64,000 nt of DNA from Rhizobium acidisoli (GCF_002531755.2 NZ_CP035000.1:124001-188000), one strand, 5' to 3'; counted from the stretch's first letter, positions 16,141 through 24,517 are shown. The notes: generated by a model from the sequence alone, not told the origin. Program-made: numbers and translations.

Positions 16141-16289
16141 GTTGTAAAGAGATGATTGCATGCGGACATTTCTGGTGCCCGAGCGTGCTCGAAACGCGAG
16201 AGGTGTTTTCGATCGACGCATCAATAAGTTTACGAAACCAAACATGGGCCGATTCCCGAATGCAAAAATCCGCACCGGGTTCTTGAACC

Positions 16290-16401
16290 GGAAACGGAGT
16301 ATTCCCATCTGTCGCCTGACCCGCTGGTCCGGGCCCCTCTGGTGAGAGCCGTCGGCGCTCTCGCGATGTCGGACCCTTCCGACATCATGCGCCGACAGAG
16401 G
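16290..16401 (+). ncRNA. Structured leader RNA of the terC gene, candidate yybP-ykoY (Mn2+) riboswitch
   Basis: Nested helices precede terC: CCTCT (16336-16340) with AGAGG (16397-16401); GTCGGCGC (16351-16358) with GCGCCGAC (16389-16396); GATGTCGGA (16365-16373) with TCCGACATC (16378-16386), loop CCCT. The 5' side of the first internal loop reads GGTGAGAGCC, and GGAGTA occurs at 16296, both reminiscent of conserved parts of yybP-ykoY RNAs, which precede alx/terC-type genes. The AGAGG that would act as ribosome site is held in the outer helix, fitting translational control. A covariance search is needed before calling the class. Confidence 0.45.
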
Positions 16402-16410
16402 TTCCATTTC

Positions 16411-17397
16411 TTGGAAATATCATTTTTGTTCGTGGAGTGGCTGGGCAAGCCTCTCTGGATGTGGGCTGGCTTTTTGGGCCTCGTGATCGCAATCCTGTCG
16501 TTCGATCTCGGCATTCTCCATAAAGAAAACAAGGAAATCGGCGTCGGCGAAAGCATCAAGCTTTCCGTGCTTTACATCTCGCTCGGTCTCGCCTTCGGCG
16601 GCTGGGTATGGTGGTATCTGGGAGCCGAATCCGGCCTTGCCTACATGACGGGCTTCGTCGTCGAAAAGACGTTGGCTCTCGACAATGTCTTCGTCATTGC
16701 TCTCATCTTCTCCTTCTTTGCCGTTCCTCGCCTATATCAACACCGCGTGCTCTTCTGGGGTATCCTCGGCGTCATTATATTGCGCGCCATCATGATCGGC
16801 GTTGGTGCGACCCTGGTGGCCGAGTTCTCATGGCTCCTCTATGTCTTTGCCGCGTTCCTGATCGTTACCGGCATCAAGATGCTGGTGATGAAGGATGCCG
16901 AGCCGGATGTGTCGAAGAACCCGCTCGTTCGCTTCATGCGCAACCGCTTTAATGTTACCGACAGTCATCACGACGAACGCTTTTTCGTGAAGCAGGCGCA
17001 TCCGCAAACCGGCAAGATGGTCTGGTTCATCACGCCGCTCTTCATGGCCCTCGTCCTGATCGAAGTCGCCGACCTCATCTTCGCCGTAGATTCGGTTCCC
17101 GCGATCTTTGCGATCACGACCGACCCGTTCATCGTCTACACGTCGAATATCTTCGCGATCCTCGGCTTGCGCGCCCTCTACTTCGCGCTGGCGGCAATGA
17201 TCCACCGCTTCAAATATCTGAAGCCGGCCCTTGCGATCGTCCTAGTATTCATCGGCTCGAAGATCTTCGTCGCTGACATGCTGGGTCTGGAAAAATTCCC
17301 GGCTGCTCTCTCCCTCGGCGTCACCTTTGCGATCATCGCGAGCGGTGTCGTCTGGAGCCTGCTCAAGACTCGCGCCAAGCCACAGCCTTCCCGCTGA
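16411..17397 (+). CDS. TerC/Alx-family integral membrane protein
   Basis: 328 residues from TTG 16411 (AGAGG 10 bases upstream). An ATG at 16342 is in frame but lies inside the leader RNA fold. It aligns by eye with E. coli Alx along its length: LEKTLALDNVFVIALIF-type block (EKTLALDNVFV), RAIMIGVGATLVAEFSWLLY, the acidic span EVADLIFAVDSVPAIFAITTDPFIVYTSN, and GLRALYFALAAM. About nine spans with conserved membrane aspartates. Alx/TerC proteins are implicated in Mn2+ export or metal homeostasis. The structured leader would give metal- or pH-dependent control. Confidence 0.88.
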   Translation: MEISFLFVEWLGKPLWMWAGFLGLVIAILSFDLGILHKENKEIGVGESIKLSVLYISLGLAFGGWVWWYLGAESGLAYMTGFVVEKTLALDNVFVIALIFSFFAVPRLYQHRVLFWGILGVIILRAIMIGVGATLVAEFSWLLYVFAAFLIVTGIKMLVMKDAEPDVSKNPLVRFMRNRFNVTDSHHDERFFVKQAHPQTGKMVWFITPLFMALVLIEVADLIFAVDSVPAIFAITTDPFIVYTSNIFAILGLRALYFALAAMIHRFKYLKPALAIVLVFIGSKIFVADMLGLEKFPAALSLGVTFAIIASGVVWSLLKTRAKPQPSR

Positions 17398-17455
17398 TCT
17401 GCCCGGCACACCGCTCGGCCACCTCACAACTCAACGAACCTGAAGGAGCACATCC

Positions 17456-17764
17456 ATGTTCTCAGAAATTGTCGCTGCGATTTTTTCAATGTTTTTCATC
17501 GAACCGCTGCAAGCCGAAATAGCGGAGCGTGTGGCGGCGGCCAAGGCGCCCCCCGAGATCGTGCGCGCCTCGCAAGATTGCCTGGCGGCAGAGGCGCCCC
17601 GCCTTCTCGATCGCGCAACGAATAATATGGGTTGGGCGGTCTCCAATGCCGTCAGCGTTTCGCTTGGCTGGAGTGATCCACTCGATCTCTTGGACAGGAG
17701 CGCGCCGGGTTGCGCAGCATTGGTGATCACTATGAAACAGAAGGGAGAAGACAGCACAGTATGA
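17456..17764 (+). CDS. Small hypothetical protein, probably exported or membrane-anchored
   Basis: 102 residues with a clear GAAGGAG Shine-Dalgarno 8 bases before ATG 17456. The first 20 residues are hydrophobic (MFSEIVAAIFSMFFIEPLQA) and can act as signal or anchor. The rest is helical with one cysteine pair (QDCLAAEAP and APGCAALV). The stop overlaps the exoD ATG (ATGA), so it is translated with exoD. I do not recognise the family. Confidence 0.65.
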   Translation: MFSEIVAAIFSMFFIEPLQAEIAERVAAAKAPPEIVRASQDCLAAEAPRLLDRATNNMGWAVSNAVSVSLGWSDPLDLLDRSAPGCAALVITMKQKGEDSTV

Positions 17765-18378
17765 GGGGACGGAGCGAACAGCGGTGGCAGAGCGAAGGGA
17801 TCGCATCCAGCCGCCTCCGGGAATTGGCCGCTCTTGGCCAGGCTGAAGGCAGCATTGAAATCGGAAAGGCTTTGTCCCTCATGGGGCAAGCCGGCACTAC
17901 CCTCGTCATCCTGCTTCTGACGCTGCCGGCGCTTACGCCGATACCAGGACCTTTCGGAATGGTCTTTGGAACGGCGCTCGCGCTGGTCGCGCTTCAGATT
18001 GCTTCTGGATGCGAAACCATCTGGTTGCCGGCAAGCCTTAGGCGGCGTCACCTGTCGTCAGGCACTATCGATGTTACCCTTCGCTACGCGGGCCCGCTGA
18101 TCGTTCAGGCGGAAAAATTCACGCACCGCGACCGGCTTGCTGTCCTGACCCGCAAACCAGTTCAAATGTTGCTGGGCTTTCCCATCTTCCTGCTGGCAAT
18201 CGCCATCGCTCTGCCCATACCCTTTGGAAATTTTCTGCCGGCCTTCGCCTTGATCGTCATTGCCGTCGCCCTCTTGGAACGCGATGGGCTCGTCACGCTG
18301 ATCGGGCTGATCTTGTCGGTCGCGGCTTTGGCCGCAACGGCCGCTTTGGCATATGGCACCGTCACCGCATTTGTGTGA
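17761..18378 (+). CDS. exoD: Exopolysaccharide synthesis ExoD-family protein
   Basis: 205 residues from ATG 17761. It has a short cytoplasmic N-terminus, then the ExoD core: EIGKALSLMGQAGTTLVILL, the loop LPALTPIPGPFGMVFGTALA, and several later spans (LLGFPIFLLAIAIALPIPF). ExoD was described in Sinorhizobium as needed for full exopolysaccharide production and alkaline tolerance; the biochemical role is unknown. An upstream ATG at 17710 lies inside the previous gene and is not preferred. It converges on repC. Confidence 0.88.
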   Translation: MRGRSEQRWQSEGIASSRLRELAALGQAEGSIEIGKALSLMGQAGTTLVILLLTLPALTPIPGPFGMVFGTALALVALQIASGCETIWLPASLRRRHLSSGTIDVTLRYAGPLIVQAEKFTHRDRLAVLTRKPVQMLLGFPIFLLAIAIALPIPFGNFLPAFALIVIAVALLERDGLVTLIGLILSVAALAATAALAYGTVTAFV

Positions 18379-18509
18379 ACTGAAACCCAGGATCGATCGT
18401 CGAGGCGGTTGGAAGGCTTGTGGGGCCATCGTCGTCTTTTCCCTCCCGCCGTTTGGGTGGCTCGGACTGGATCGACTAATCGCTTCATTTTTTCGATCCC
18501 GGCGCTTGA

Positions 18510-19814
18510 TCACCCGGCATGACGTCTTAGCCCGCCATTGGCTCGCGCAAGCGCCATCAGCATCGGGCCGATCGCAAACTCGCCTCTTTCAGTCCTTCGG
18601 GTGAGATCGCGGAGATAGCCGCCGGGCGAATTGATGTGCCCTCCCCTTTCCAGGATGCAGGCGATTACGGTCGCGGCATTTTCCGGCCCCATGCCGGCGC
18701 AGGCTTCCTCATAGGCCGAGGGACTGACGCCGAGCATCGAGCGAACGACGACGGCGGCCGACATCAGATCCCGCCAATTGCCGATCGCGCCTCCCGGCCC
18801 ATAGTCGAGAATGGCAGGGCAGGCTTGAAGAACGAGGCCAAGCGGGAAGGATTTCAGGCCGGGGCCGGACACCGGAGCGGCGGCATCCGATACCTTGCCG
18901 ACCATTCCAGCCGCCGGTTTGAGCGACCTCGGCCTTTGCTCGGCCGGCGGTTCCGCAGTCCCCTCGTTGTTTGTCGCCGCCTTTTCGCCCTGCTTCGTTT
19001 CGAAGCTTGGTTCAAGTTCATAAGGGGAGTCGGGGTTTGAACTCTGTTTGTGACGCTCAATCTGAGACTCATTGGCGTCTATTTTTTGTCTTTTAATGTG
19101 CCTTTGCAGCAGGTTGACGGCTTCGTCCCGCAGCAGCCCCATCTCGTCGAGCAGCGATGCCAGTTCGTCGATACCAGCCACGCGCGGAATCCTGGCGACG
19201 ATTGCGCGAAACATCATCGTCATCTGCTCCCAATCGCCCGGAACCGCTTCTTCAATCGCCGTTGAAATCAGCTTGGAAATATCGCGCCGGCAGACCGTCA
19301 GGCGCTCCCTGGTCGCCCGCAGCAACTCCCGGTCGGCAATCGCCTGGGCGGCCAGACCCTCGATCTCGGCCGCGCGTGCAAGCAGCGGCGCGATGCTGAA
19401 GCCGAAAGCCTCGCCAATGACCCCTGCCCTGTCGCGCCGGGCATAACGCTTACCGTTCGGACTGTCCTTGCGCAGGATAAGACCCGCCTCGACCAGCACC
19501 GCCAGATGCCGCCTGAGCGTTGCCGGCGTCATGCCGCGGGCGCGAAGCGACAGCTGCGCGTTCGACGGAAAGACGATCAGGCCTTTCTCCTCGGAGATTT
19601 CGTCATCGGGATAGAAGGTCAACAGCGCGTCGAGCACCGTCAGCGCCCGATCGGTCACGCCGAGGGCAGGCCGCGCTTCGCAGATTGCCCGAAACAGCTT
19701 CCACTTGCTGCGTTTCATTCCCGGCTCGATGGTCTCGGCCAGTTGCTGGTTTGCCAGCATGCCAAGCGACATCGGCCGCCGCCCAAAGGGCGTCGTCACA
19801 TATCCACTCTCCAT
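18510..19814 (-). CDS. repC: Plasmid replication initiator RepC
   Basis: 434 residues, normal RepC length. The start MESGYVTTPFGRRPMSLGML, then KWKLFRAICEARPALGVTDRALTVLDALLTFYP (a winged-helix core), SNAQLSLRARGMTPATLRRHLAVLVEAGLI (DNA-recognition helices), and the C-terminal DxMSAAVVVRSMLGVSPSAYEEA block are all typical of rhizobial RepC. It initiates replication of the replicon at an origin inside its own gene. It is transcribed after repA-repB and held down by the antisense RNA in the repB-repC gap. Confidence 0.95.
   Translation of the reverse strand: MESGYVTTPFGRRPMSLGMLANQQLAETIEPGMKRSKWKLFRAICEARPALGVTDRALTVLDALLTFYPDDEISEEKGLIVFPSNAQLSLRARGMTPATLRRHLAVLVEAGLILRKDSPNGKRYARRDRAGVIGEAFGFSIAPLLARAAEIEGLAAQAIADRELLRATRERLTVCRRDISKLISTAIEEAVPGDWEQMTMMFRAIVARIPRVAGIDELASLLDEMGLLRDEAVNLLQRHIKRQKIDANESQIERHKQSSNPDSPYELEPSFETKQGEKAATNNEGTAEPPAEQRPRSLKPAAGMVGKVSDAAAPVSGPGLKSFPLGLVLQACPAILDYGPGGAIGNWRDLMSAAVVVRSMLGVSPSAYEEACAGMGPENAATVIACILERGGHINSPGGYLRDLTRRTERGEFAIGPMLMALARANGGLRRHAG
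19043..19105. other. AT-rich segment inside repC, probable oriV region
   Basis: A locally AT-rich stretch (for example attggcgtctattttttgtc and the following bases) in the middle of an otherwise GC-rich repC. In studied repABC plasmids the origin maps to such a segment within repC. Location by analogy only. Confidence 0.45.
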
Positions 19815-19873
19815 TTGCCTTCACCTTCGTTCAGGCAAAAGAAAACCATCCACCAATTTGGTGCCTAAGACGC

Positions 19874-19902
19874 TTGACTGTGATTCGTGGAAATGCGATT
19901 CT
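19874..19902 (+). promoter_or_regulatory. Promoter of the repABC antisense RNA
   Basis: TTGACT (19874-19879), 17-base spacer, GATTCT (19897-19902) on the plus strand, opposite to repABC. It is placed so that the transcript covers the repC leader. Confidence 0.6.
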
Positions 19903-19907
19903 CGATG

Positions 19908-19965
19908 TGCTTAAGATCTGAGAAGGGCTTCCACGACGCCGTCGTTGGGGGCCTTTTTCTTTTGC
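19908..19965 (+). ncRNA. Counter-transcribed RNA (ctRNA, incompatibility factor) of repABC
   Basis: The repB-repC gap (about 154 bases) holds a short plus-strand unit: promoter, about 15 leading bases, then a large hairpin (AAGGGCTTCCACGACG pairing with CGTCGTTGGGGGCCTT) ending in TTTTTCTTTT. This is the layout of the antisense RNA that binds the repC leader and limits RepC synthesis in repABC plasmids. The exact 5' end is not known. Confidence 0.7.
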
Positions 19966-19968
19966 GCG

Positions 19969-20970
19969 CTACGCTCCTCTGTCCTTGTTGAACTCCTGGA
20001 ACAGGCCCTTCAGCCTTTCCTGGACGAATTGATCGAAACCGGGCGCGATCTTGCCGTCGAAGACGAAGGTTGCACCGGACGCTGTCTTTTTCACCGTCAC
20101 CGGCACGCCGCTAACCTGGGTTTTGGCAATCGCCGGCTTTGGGGCCGATGTCCGCTTGGTTGCGAGCACAAATGCGCGCTGAAACCGTTCGTCGCTTGGA
20201 ATTTTGCGAGCGTCGTCCGCGGACAACTCGGCGATGATCCTCTCGATATCGGCACCGTCCAGCCGATCGCCCAGCTCCAGCCACCGCCGGCGGCCGATAT
20301 CCGGCGCCGCACCGATGGTGTTGATGAGATCAAGCGGAACCTGCCGTATGACAATCAGCATTCGCGACAGCGCCGCCTTATCGACGCCGAGAGCCGCCAT
20401 GATCACATCGCGGCCAAAGCTTCGTTCTTCAAGCCTCGATGCAAAGAGCGCACGCTCGATGTAGGAAAGGTTGGTTCGAGCGCTGTTTTCCTGTCCCTGG
20501 CTGACGACCAGCTGGCCGTCGGTGAGATCGCGGATGACCGCGCGCACCCTGATGCCGATTTCTCTGGCGGCGGCCAGGCGACGATGGCCGTAAGCCACCT
20601 GATAGCGTCCCCTGATTTCGGGATGCGGCCGCACAAGGATCGGAACCTGCTGCCCATGCTCGCGGATCTGTTCGACAAGCTGTGCGAGTTCGGCCGCGTC
20701 GATCGCCAATCGATCGCTGACGAAGGACGCGTCGATCAGGCCGGGATCGAGATCGACGATGGTCTGGCCGGCGGCAAGCTGCCGTTCCAGTTCACTCGCC
20801 CGTTCCATTTTTTCGGTAATGTTGCCGAGCGTCTTGGTGATGCCGCCGACGGGTGCGGCACTGCGCTCCTGCGGCACGAATCCCGCGATCGGGCGATTGT
20901 CGCGCGGCGCGACGGTTTCCACCCTGGCCGGGCTCGGAGCAGAGATTTCGATGAGGTTCTTGCGCGCCAT
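19969..20970 (-). CDS. repB: Plasmid partition protein RepB (ParB family)
   Basis: 333 residues. ParB-like features in order: RNRPIAGF-type linker region, the NTPase/ParB box YGHRRLAAAREIGI (about residues 127-140), QGQENSARTNLSYIERA (160-174), and a helix-turn-helix region around FGRDVIMAALGVDKAALSRML. The C-terminus (VFDGKIAPGFDQFVQERLKGL) is the dimerisation end of RepB proteins. It binds parS and works with RepA for segregation. The gap to repA is 3 bases. No convincing parS consensus was found next to the operon. Confidence 0.95.
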   Translation of the reverse strand: MARKNLIEISAPSPARVETVAPRDNRPIAGFVPQERSAAPVGGITKTLGNITEKMERASELERQLAAGQTIVDLDPGLIDASFVSDRLAIDAAELAQLVEQIREHGQQVPILVRPHPEIRGRYQVAYGHRRLAAAREIGIRVRAVIRDLTDGQLVVSQGQENSARTNLSYIERALFASRLEERSFGRDVIMAALGVDKAALSRMLIVIRQVPLDLINTIGAAPDIGRRRWLELGDRLDGADIERIIAELSADDARKIPSDERFQRAFVLATKRTSAPKPAIAKTQVSGVPVTVKKTASGATFVFDGKIAPGFDQFVQERLKGLFQEFNKDRGA

Positions 20971-20973
20971 CGA

Positions 20974-22167
20974 CTATTTCCTTCCCCAGGTGGAGCGAAT
21001 ATGCGCCTCGATCTCGCTGTTCACCAAGTTGAGGGACTCCAGGGCCCGATCATAGGTTCCGCGGGTGAATTGCGATCGCTCGACCTCGTAAAGCGTCTGC
21101 TTGGTGACGCCGGCATCGGAGACCGCCGTCGACTTCACCATGGCATTATGGAGCATTCGATTGCCGAAGATTGCCCGCATGAAGCCGGTCATCTGGCTCT
21201 GCGGTCCGTCATTCGGCTCGAAGCGCGTCACCAGATAGCGCATCCAGTCATAGCTGGTGCGTCCGCCGGCCTTCTCCACGACCGACATCAGCTCGCTCGT
21301 CATCGTCAGGAACTGCGACATCGACATGACGTCGAGCATCTGCGGATGGACGGTGATCAGGACCGATGTTGCCGCGCAGAGCGCCGACATCGTCAGAAAC
21401 CCCAGCTGCGGCGGGCAGTCGATGACCACGACGTCGTAGAGGCTTTCGATTTCGGTCAGGACCTCGCCGATGCGGGCAAAGAACATCGTCTCCGCCCTAC
21501 CCGACGACATCGCCTTCGGCGTCTCGTGCTCGAATTCCATCAGCTCGAGATTTCCGGGAATGAGATGCAGATTGGGCGTGTAGGTGGCGCGCACGATGTC
21601 GGCGATGGGGCGCGGCTGCTCATAGCGGATCGCACCGTAGATCGTTTCGCCCTCTCCAACGTCGAATTCCGGCTGATGACCGAACAGGGCGGACAGGGAA
21701 GCCTGCGGGTCGAGATCCACGGCAAGCACGCGGTAGCCTCGCAACGCCATGAACTGCGCCAGATGGGCCGCGGTCGTGGTCTTGCCCGAGCCGCCTTTGA
21801 AATTCATGACGGAGACGATCTGGAGCTTTTCTCCCGGCCTGCGGGCCGGCACATATTTCGGCGTTCCGTTTCGCTCGTCGAGGACCCGGCGAATGCGATC
21901 CATATCCGTTGCGCTGTAGAGCCGCCGTCCATTTGCCAGCGGATCGGGCCCATGGCCATCGGCAGCCACCTGCCGGAGATAACCTTCGCCGATGCCGATG
22001 AAAGCCGCAGCTTCGGCCGGCGAAAATGTTCTGATGGTCTTTTGAGAAAGCGGCGGGAAGATTTTTGCCTGATGCTGCTGAAGTTGATAGGACAACTCCT
22101 TCGCATCTGTTGCCAGAAGTGAGGGGAGATGCTCTTGATCGTCCTGGAGAGCAAGACTCGGCTGCAT
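20974..22167 (-). CDS. repA: Plasmid partition ATPase RepA (ParA family)
   Basis: 397 residues. An N-terminal DNA-binding domain (FSPAEAAAFIGIGEGYLRQV, about 48-67) recognises the operon promoter. The Walker-type ATPase follows: FKGGSGKTTTAAHLAQFMA (123-141), LAVDLDPQASLSALFG, and VVIDCPPQLGFLTMSAL. It segregates the plasmid with RepB and represses repABC transcription. It is the first gene of the operon; an inverted repeat lies in the 60 bases upstream. Confidence 0.95.
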   Translation of the reverse strand: MQPSLALQDDQEHLPSLLATDAKELSYQLQQHQAKIFPPLSQKTIRTFSPAEAAAFIGIGEGYLRQVAADGHGPDPLANGRRLYSATDMDRIRRVLDERNGTPKYVPARRPGEKLQIVSVMNFKGGSGKTTTAAHLAQFMALRGYRVLAVDLDPQASLSALFGHQPEFDVGEGETIYGAIRYEQPRPIADIVRATYTPNLHLIPGNLELMEFEHETPKAMSSGRAETMFFARIGEVLTEIESLYDVVVIDCPPQLGFLTMSALCAATSVLITVHPQMLDVMSMSQFLTMTSELMSVVEKAGGRTSYDWMRYLVTRFEPNDGPQSQMTGFMRAIFGNRMLHNAMVKSTAVSDAGVTKQTLYEVERSQFTRGTYDRALESLNLVNSEIEAHIRSTWGRK

Positions 22168-22184
22168 GATCTGTTTCCCAAATA

Positions 22185-22221
22185 ACTGCGCAATTTTGAA
22201 CGAAAGCGCCTCAGTTGCGCA
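22185..22221. promoter_or_regulatory. Inverted repeat upstream of repA, candidate RepA operator
   Basis: ACTGCGCAA (22185-22193) and TTGCGCA (22215-22221) are inverted copies with centres about three helical turns apart. They lie 18-54 bases upstream of the repA start. A TATAGT box on the minus strand follows at about 22225-22231. An autorepression site for RepA is the likely role. Confidence 0.5.
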
Positions 22222-22444
22222 TTTACTATATGCCGCGATTCGTGACCGAATTACAAATGCTTAACCAAAAGACGGCCGGAGGCATGTCAAACGAGGGCGT
22301 GAATCTGGCAGTTTCGCGGCTCAATCGGCGGGTGATTCGCACTCTCCCACGGTGCTGACGAGCAAGGCCGGCGCTGGTGTTATGCACATGAAATTCATTG
22401 AATTTTATGTGAAGCCGCCGGCGGGACGGAAAGGCTCGGCCTGT

Positions 22445-23752
22445 CTATTGTCCGTCGTCTTTCAGGTAGTTGCTGCCGTTGATCACCAGGAGCCCGTCGG
22501 ACGCTTTGTCCGGTTCGAATATGCTCATGGTTTCCGTCTTGCCACTCGCGTCGGTGAGGTCGAGACGATAGCCGGAAAGCGTGTAGCGTCCGCTGGCGCC
22601 CGGCCGGTTGCCCGACGTGGTGACGCCCGATCGCGATCCGCCGATTTCGTTCGTCATCGAGGCGCCGGACCAGCCTGTGCGTTCAAACGTGCCGTTTGAA
22701 TGAAGAACCAGCGTGCGGCTGGAAGCGACCGATCCCGACGAGGTCGCGGTCATGCCGCTCGAGGCGAAGGTGGAGACCCATTCGCCGTCGAGCGTCGCGC
22801 CATCCTTAAACGGCGGCACCGCCCGATGGTCATCCTCGTCGATCACCAGGTCGTCGCCTTTTTTCGAGAATGGCTTCGTCTCGGTCTCGATCGTGCCGTA
22901 GGCGGAGGTGACGCTGCGCATCTCGATCGACCCGGCGTAGGAGAAGAAGCCGCCGCCGGTGAGCTTGTAAAGGCCGCAGTCGGTCGGGTCTTCCTTGCAG
23001 TGCTCGGCAATGCTCCGGCCGCCCTTCGGCAGCTCCGTACTGAACAGGCCCTTCGGATCGAACATAGTGATCTCGCTATCGGAATAGAAATCCATGCCGC
23101 CGAAGACATTCGGCCGGACACCGGTATCGAGATGGGTGAAGACGCCGTCGAGCCCGCCGTCGCCGCCTGCCGGCACAAGATCGAAATCCTGATCGGAGGG
23201 ATCAAGCTTGACCGAACGCACCAGCGCCTCGAAATCGGCTTCGGCACTTTCGCTTCGGTCGCCATTCAGGTTCAACAGCACAAGCTGAAGATAGGCCTGC
23301 TGCTTGTCGCCGGCGATGCCGACGACGATCTGACTGATGCTGACATTTTTTTGATTGATGCCGCAGCGTTCTTCCACACGGATGTCGTGGCCGTTTATCG
23401 TTATCCCGTAATGCTTGATCAGGATATCTTCCTTGGCCATGTCGGGCAACGTCGCGACGAAGGTCTTCATGCCGGCCGTGAGGGACGCGCGCGGGCTCGA
23501 CAGCGGCTTGGTGATCTGGATCAGGGCACTGCCGCGCTTGTCGTCATCCGTTTCCGGAAAATCCTTCTGCAGCATAAAGAGATCGCCCTTGCCCGCCTTT
23601 CGCCAGCCGGCATCGGGCAGCGTCACCGTCAGGCCGCCGATATCGGCGGCCGCGGCAAACGCCGACGGACAGGAGAAGAGACAAATAAGGCCGAGAACGA
23701 GCCCCAGGGCCGAGCTGATCCGGCCGATTCGATCGATATATATGCTGCCCAT
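22445..23752 (-). CDS. Exported protein of unknown function
   Basis: 435 residues from ATG 23752. The signal peptide has a hydrophobic core (SALGLVLGLICLFSCPSAFA) cut before AAADIG near residue 35. The mature protein has no membrane span. Its first half is alpha/beta-like (PDMAKEDILIKHYGITINGH; QQAYLQLVLLNLNGDRSE), and its second half is rich in Gly/Ser/Thr with beta-type repeats. The region FDPKGLFSTELPKGG...DCGLYKLTGGG and the end (TLVLHSNGTFERTGWSGAS, YTLSGYRLDLTD, SIFEPDKASDGLLVINGSNYLK) suggest lipocalin-like strands. I do not recognise a named family. It lies just upstream of repA on the same strand but is probably transcribed on its own. Confidence 0.7.
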   Translation of the reverse strand: MGSIYIDRIGRISSALGLVLGLICLFSCPSAFAAAADIGGLTVTLPDAGWRKAGKGDLFMLQKDFPETDDDKRGSALIQITKPLSSPRASLTAGMKTFVATLPDMAKEDILIKHYGITINGHDIRVEERCGINQKNVSISQIVVGIAGDKQQAYLQLVLLNLNGDRSESAEADFEALVRSVKLDPSDQDFDLVPAGGDGGLDGVFTHLDTGVRPNVFGGMDFYSDSEITMFDPKGLFSTELPKGGRSIAEHCKEDPTDCGLYKLTGGGFFSYAGSIEMRSVTSAYGTIETETKPFSKKGDDLVIDEDDHRAVPPFKDGATLDGEWVSTFASSGMTATSSGSVASSRTLVLHSNGTFERTGWSGASMTNEIGGSRSGVTTSGNRPGASGRYTLSGYRLDLTDASGKTETMSIFEPDKASDGLLVINGSNYLKDDGQ

Positions 23753-23869
23753 GCGCCCTACCCGCCCGTTTCGGCAATCGCCAACGGGATTTGGAGCCGT
23801 GCAAAAGCTTTTCAACCCGGAGCTTTCATGAAGATTTCTTGAAACCTCGCATAGGCGACGGCCTATGCC

Positions 23870-24274
23870 TCAGGAACCGGGCGCTATCAATTTCAGCGAG
23901 GGGAAATAGCTGCGATAGCGGCCGACATCTCGCGTCAGGAGCGGCAATTGTTGCACGGCAGCGTGAGCGCCGATGAAGAAGTCGGGAAGCACGCCGGTGC
24001 GCGTCCCGCCAGCCCTGCGATATTGCGTGAACACCTTGCCGGCAAGAAACAAAGCGGGCTTGGGTATAGGCCTCATGTCGAGGCCAGCCTCTTCCACAAA
24101 AGCCTCCAGCGCCTCGATCCTTTCATATCGAACCGCAAGTTCGGCATAAATTACATCGTTGATCAGCATGGGACCTTCGATACTCGCTGCCTCGAGTTGG
24201 GCAATAGACCAATCCGACCATTTCGGATCGTCGGTCACGAGGTCCAGGAGCACATTGGTATCGACGAGTGTCAC
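23870..24274 (-). CDS. vapC: VapC-type PIN-domain ribonuclease toxin
   Basis: 134 residues from GTG 24274, overlapping the antitoxin stop (GTGA). PIN-domain acidic residues are visible: VDTNVLLDLV at the N-terminus (first Asp), NDVIYAELAVRYERIEALE (Glu), and LPDFFIGAHAAV followed by LLTRDVGRYRSYFP (C-terminal Asp residues). It probably cleaves tRNA or rRNA when freed from the antitoxin. Next to repABC, it would act as a plasmid-stabilisation module. Confidence 0.92.
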   Translation of the reverse strand: MTLVDTNVLLDLVTDDPKWSDWSIAQLEAASIEGPMLINDVIYAELAVRYERIEALEAFVEEAGLDMRPIPKPALFLAGKVFTQYRRAGGTRTGVLPDFFIGAHAAVQQLPLLTRDVGRYRSYFPSLKLIAPGS

Positions 24275-24504
24275 GTGTCGCCGCGTGTCAAAGCCATGAT
24301 GGCTTCCGTATCGAGGCCCTTGCCGGCATGACCGCGCAGCTTCTCGAAACGGCTGGCAGGCCGCTTCTTGTCGGCGCGCGTCAGAACCACACTGCCGTCG
24401 GCAGCACGATGAAAATCGACCTTGCTGCCTGGAACGATGCCAAGCATATCCCGCACGGGCCGGGGAATGGTCACCTGCCCTTTCGCGGTAACGGTTGTGG
24501 CCAT
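24271..24504 (-). CDS. vapB: VapB-type AbrB-fold antitoxin
   Basis: 77 residues. The N-terminal swapped-hairpin DNA-binding domain is clear (TVTAKGQVTIPRPVRDMLGI, residues 4-23, then GSKVDFHRAADGSVVL). The C-terminal tail (RFEKLRGHAGKGLDTEAIMA) should wrap the toxin. It is translated with vapC. A 7-bp inverted repeat sits just upstream, suited to VapB-VapC autorepression. Confidence 0.92.
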   Translation of the reverse strand: MATTVTAKGQVTIPRPVRDMLGIVPGSKVDFHRAADGSVVLTRADKKRPASRFEKLRGHAGKGLDTEAIMALTRGDT

Positions 24505-24517
24505 AGCGAGCGCCTTT

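Noticed and set aside
19945..22122. Long plus-strand open frame opposite repA and repB
   Set aside because: It mirrors the codon pattern of the real genes on the other strand and has low-complexity Arg/His-rich sequence with no family features.
22168..22444. parS partition site upstream of repA
   Set aside because: Several GTT/AAC pairs occur but none with the required spacing and central GC; only the TTGCGCA inverted repeat was kept as operator candidate.
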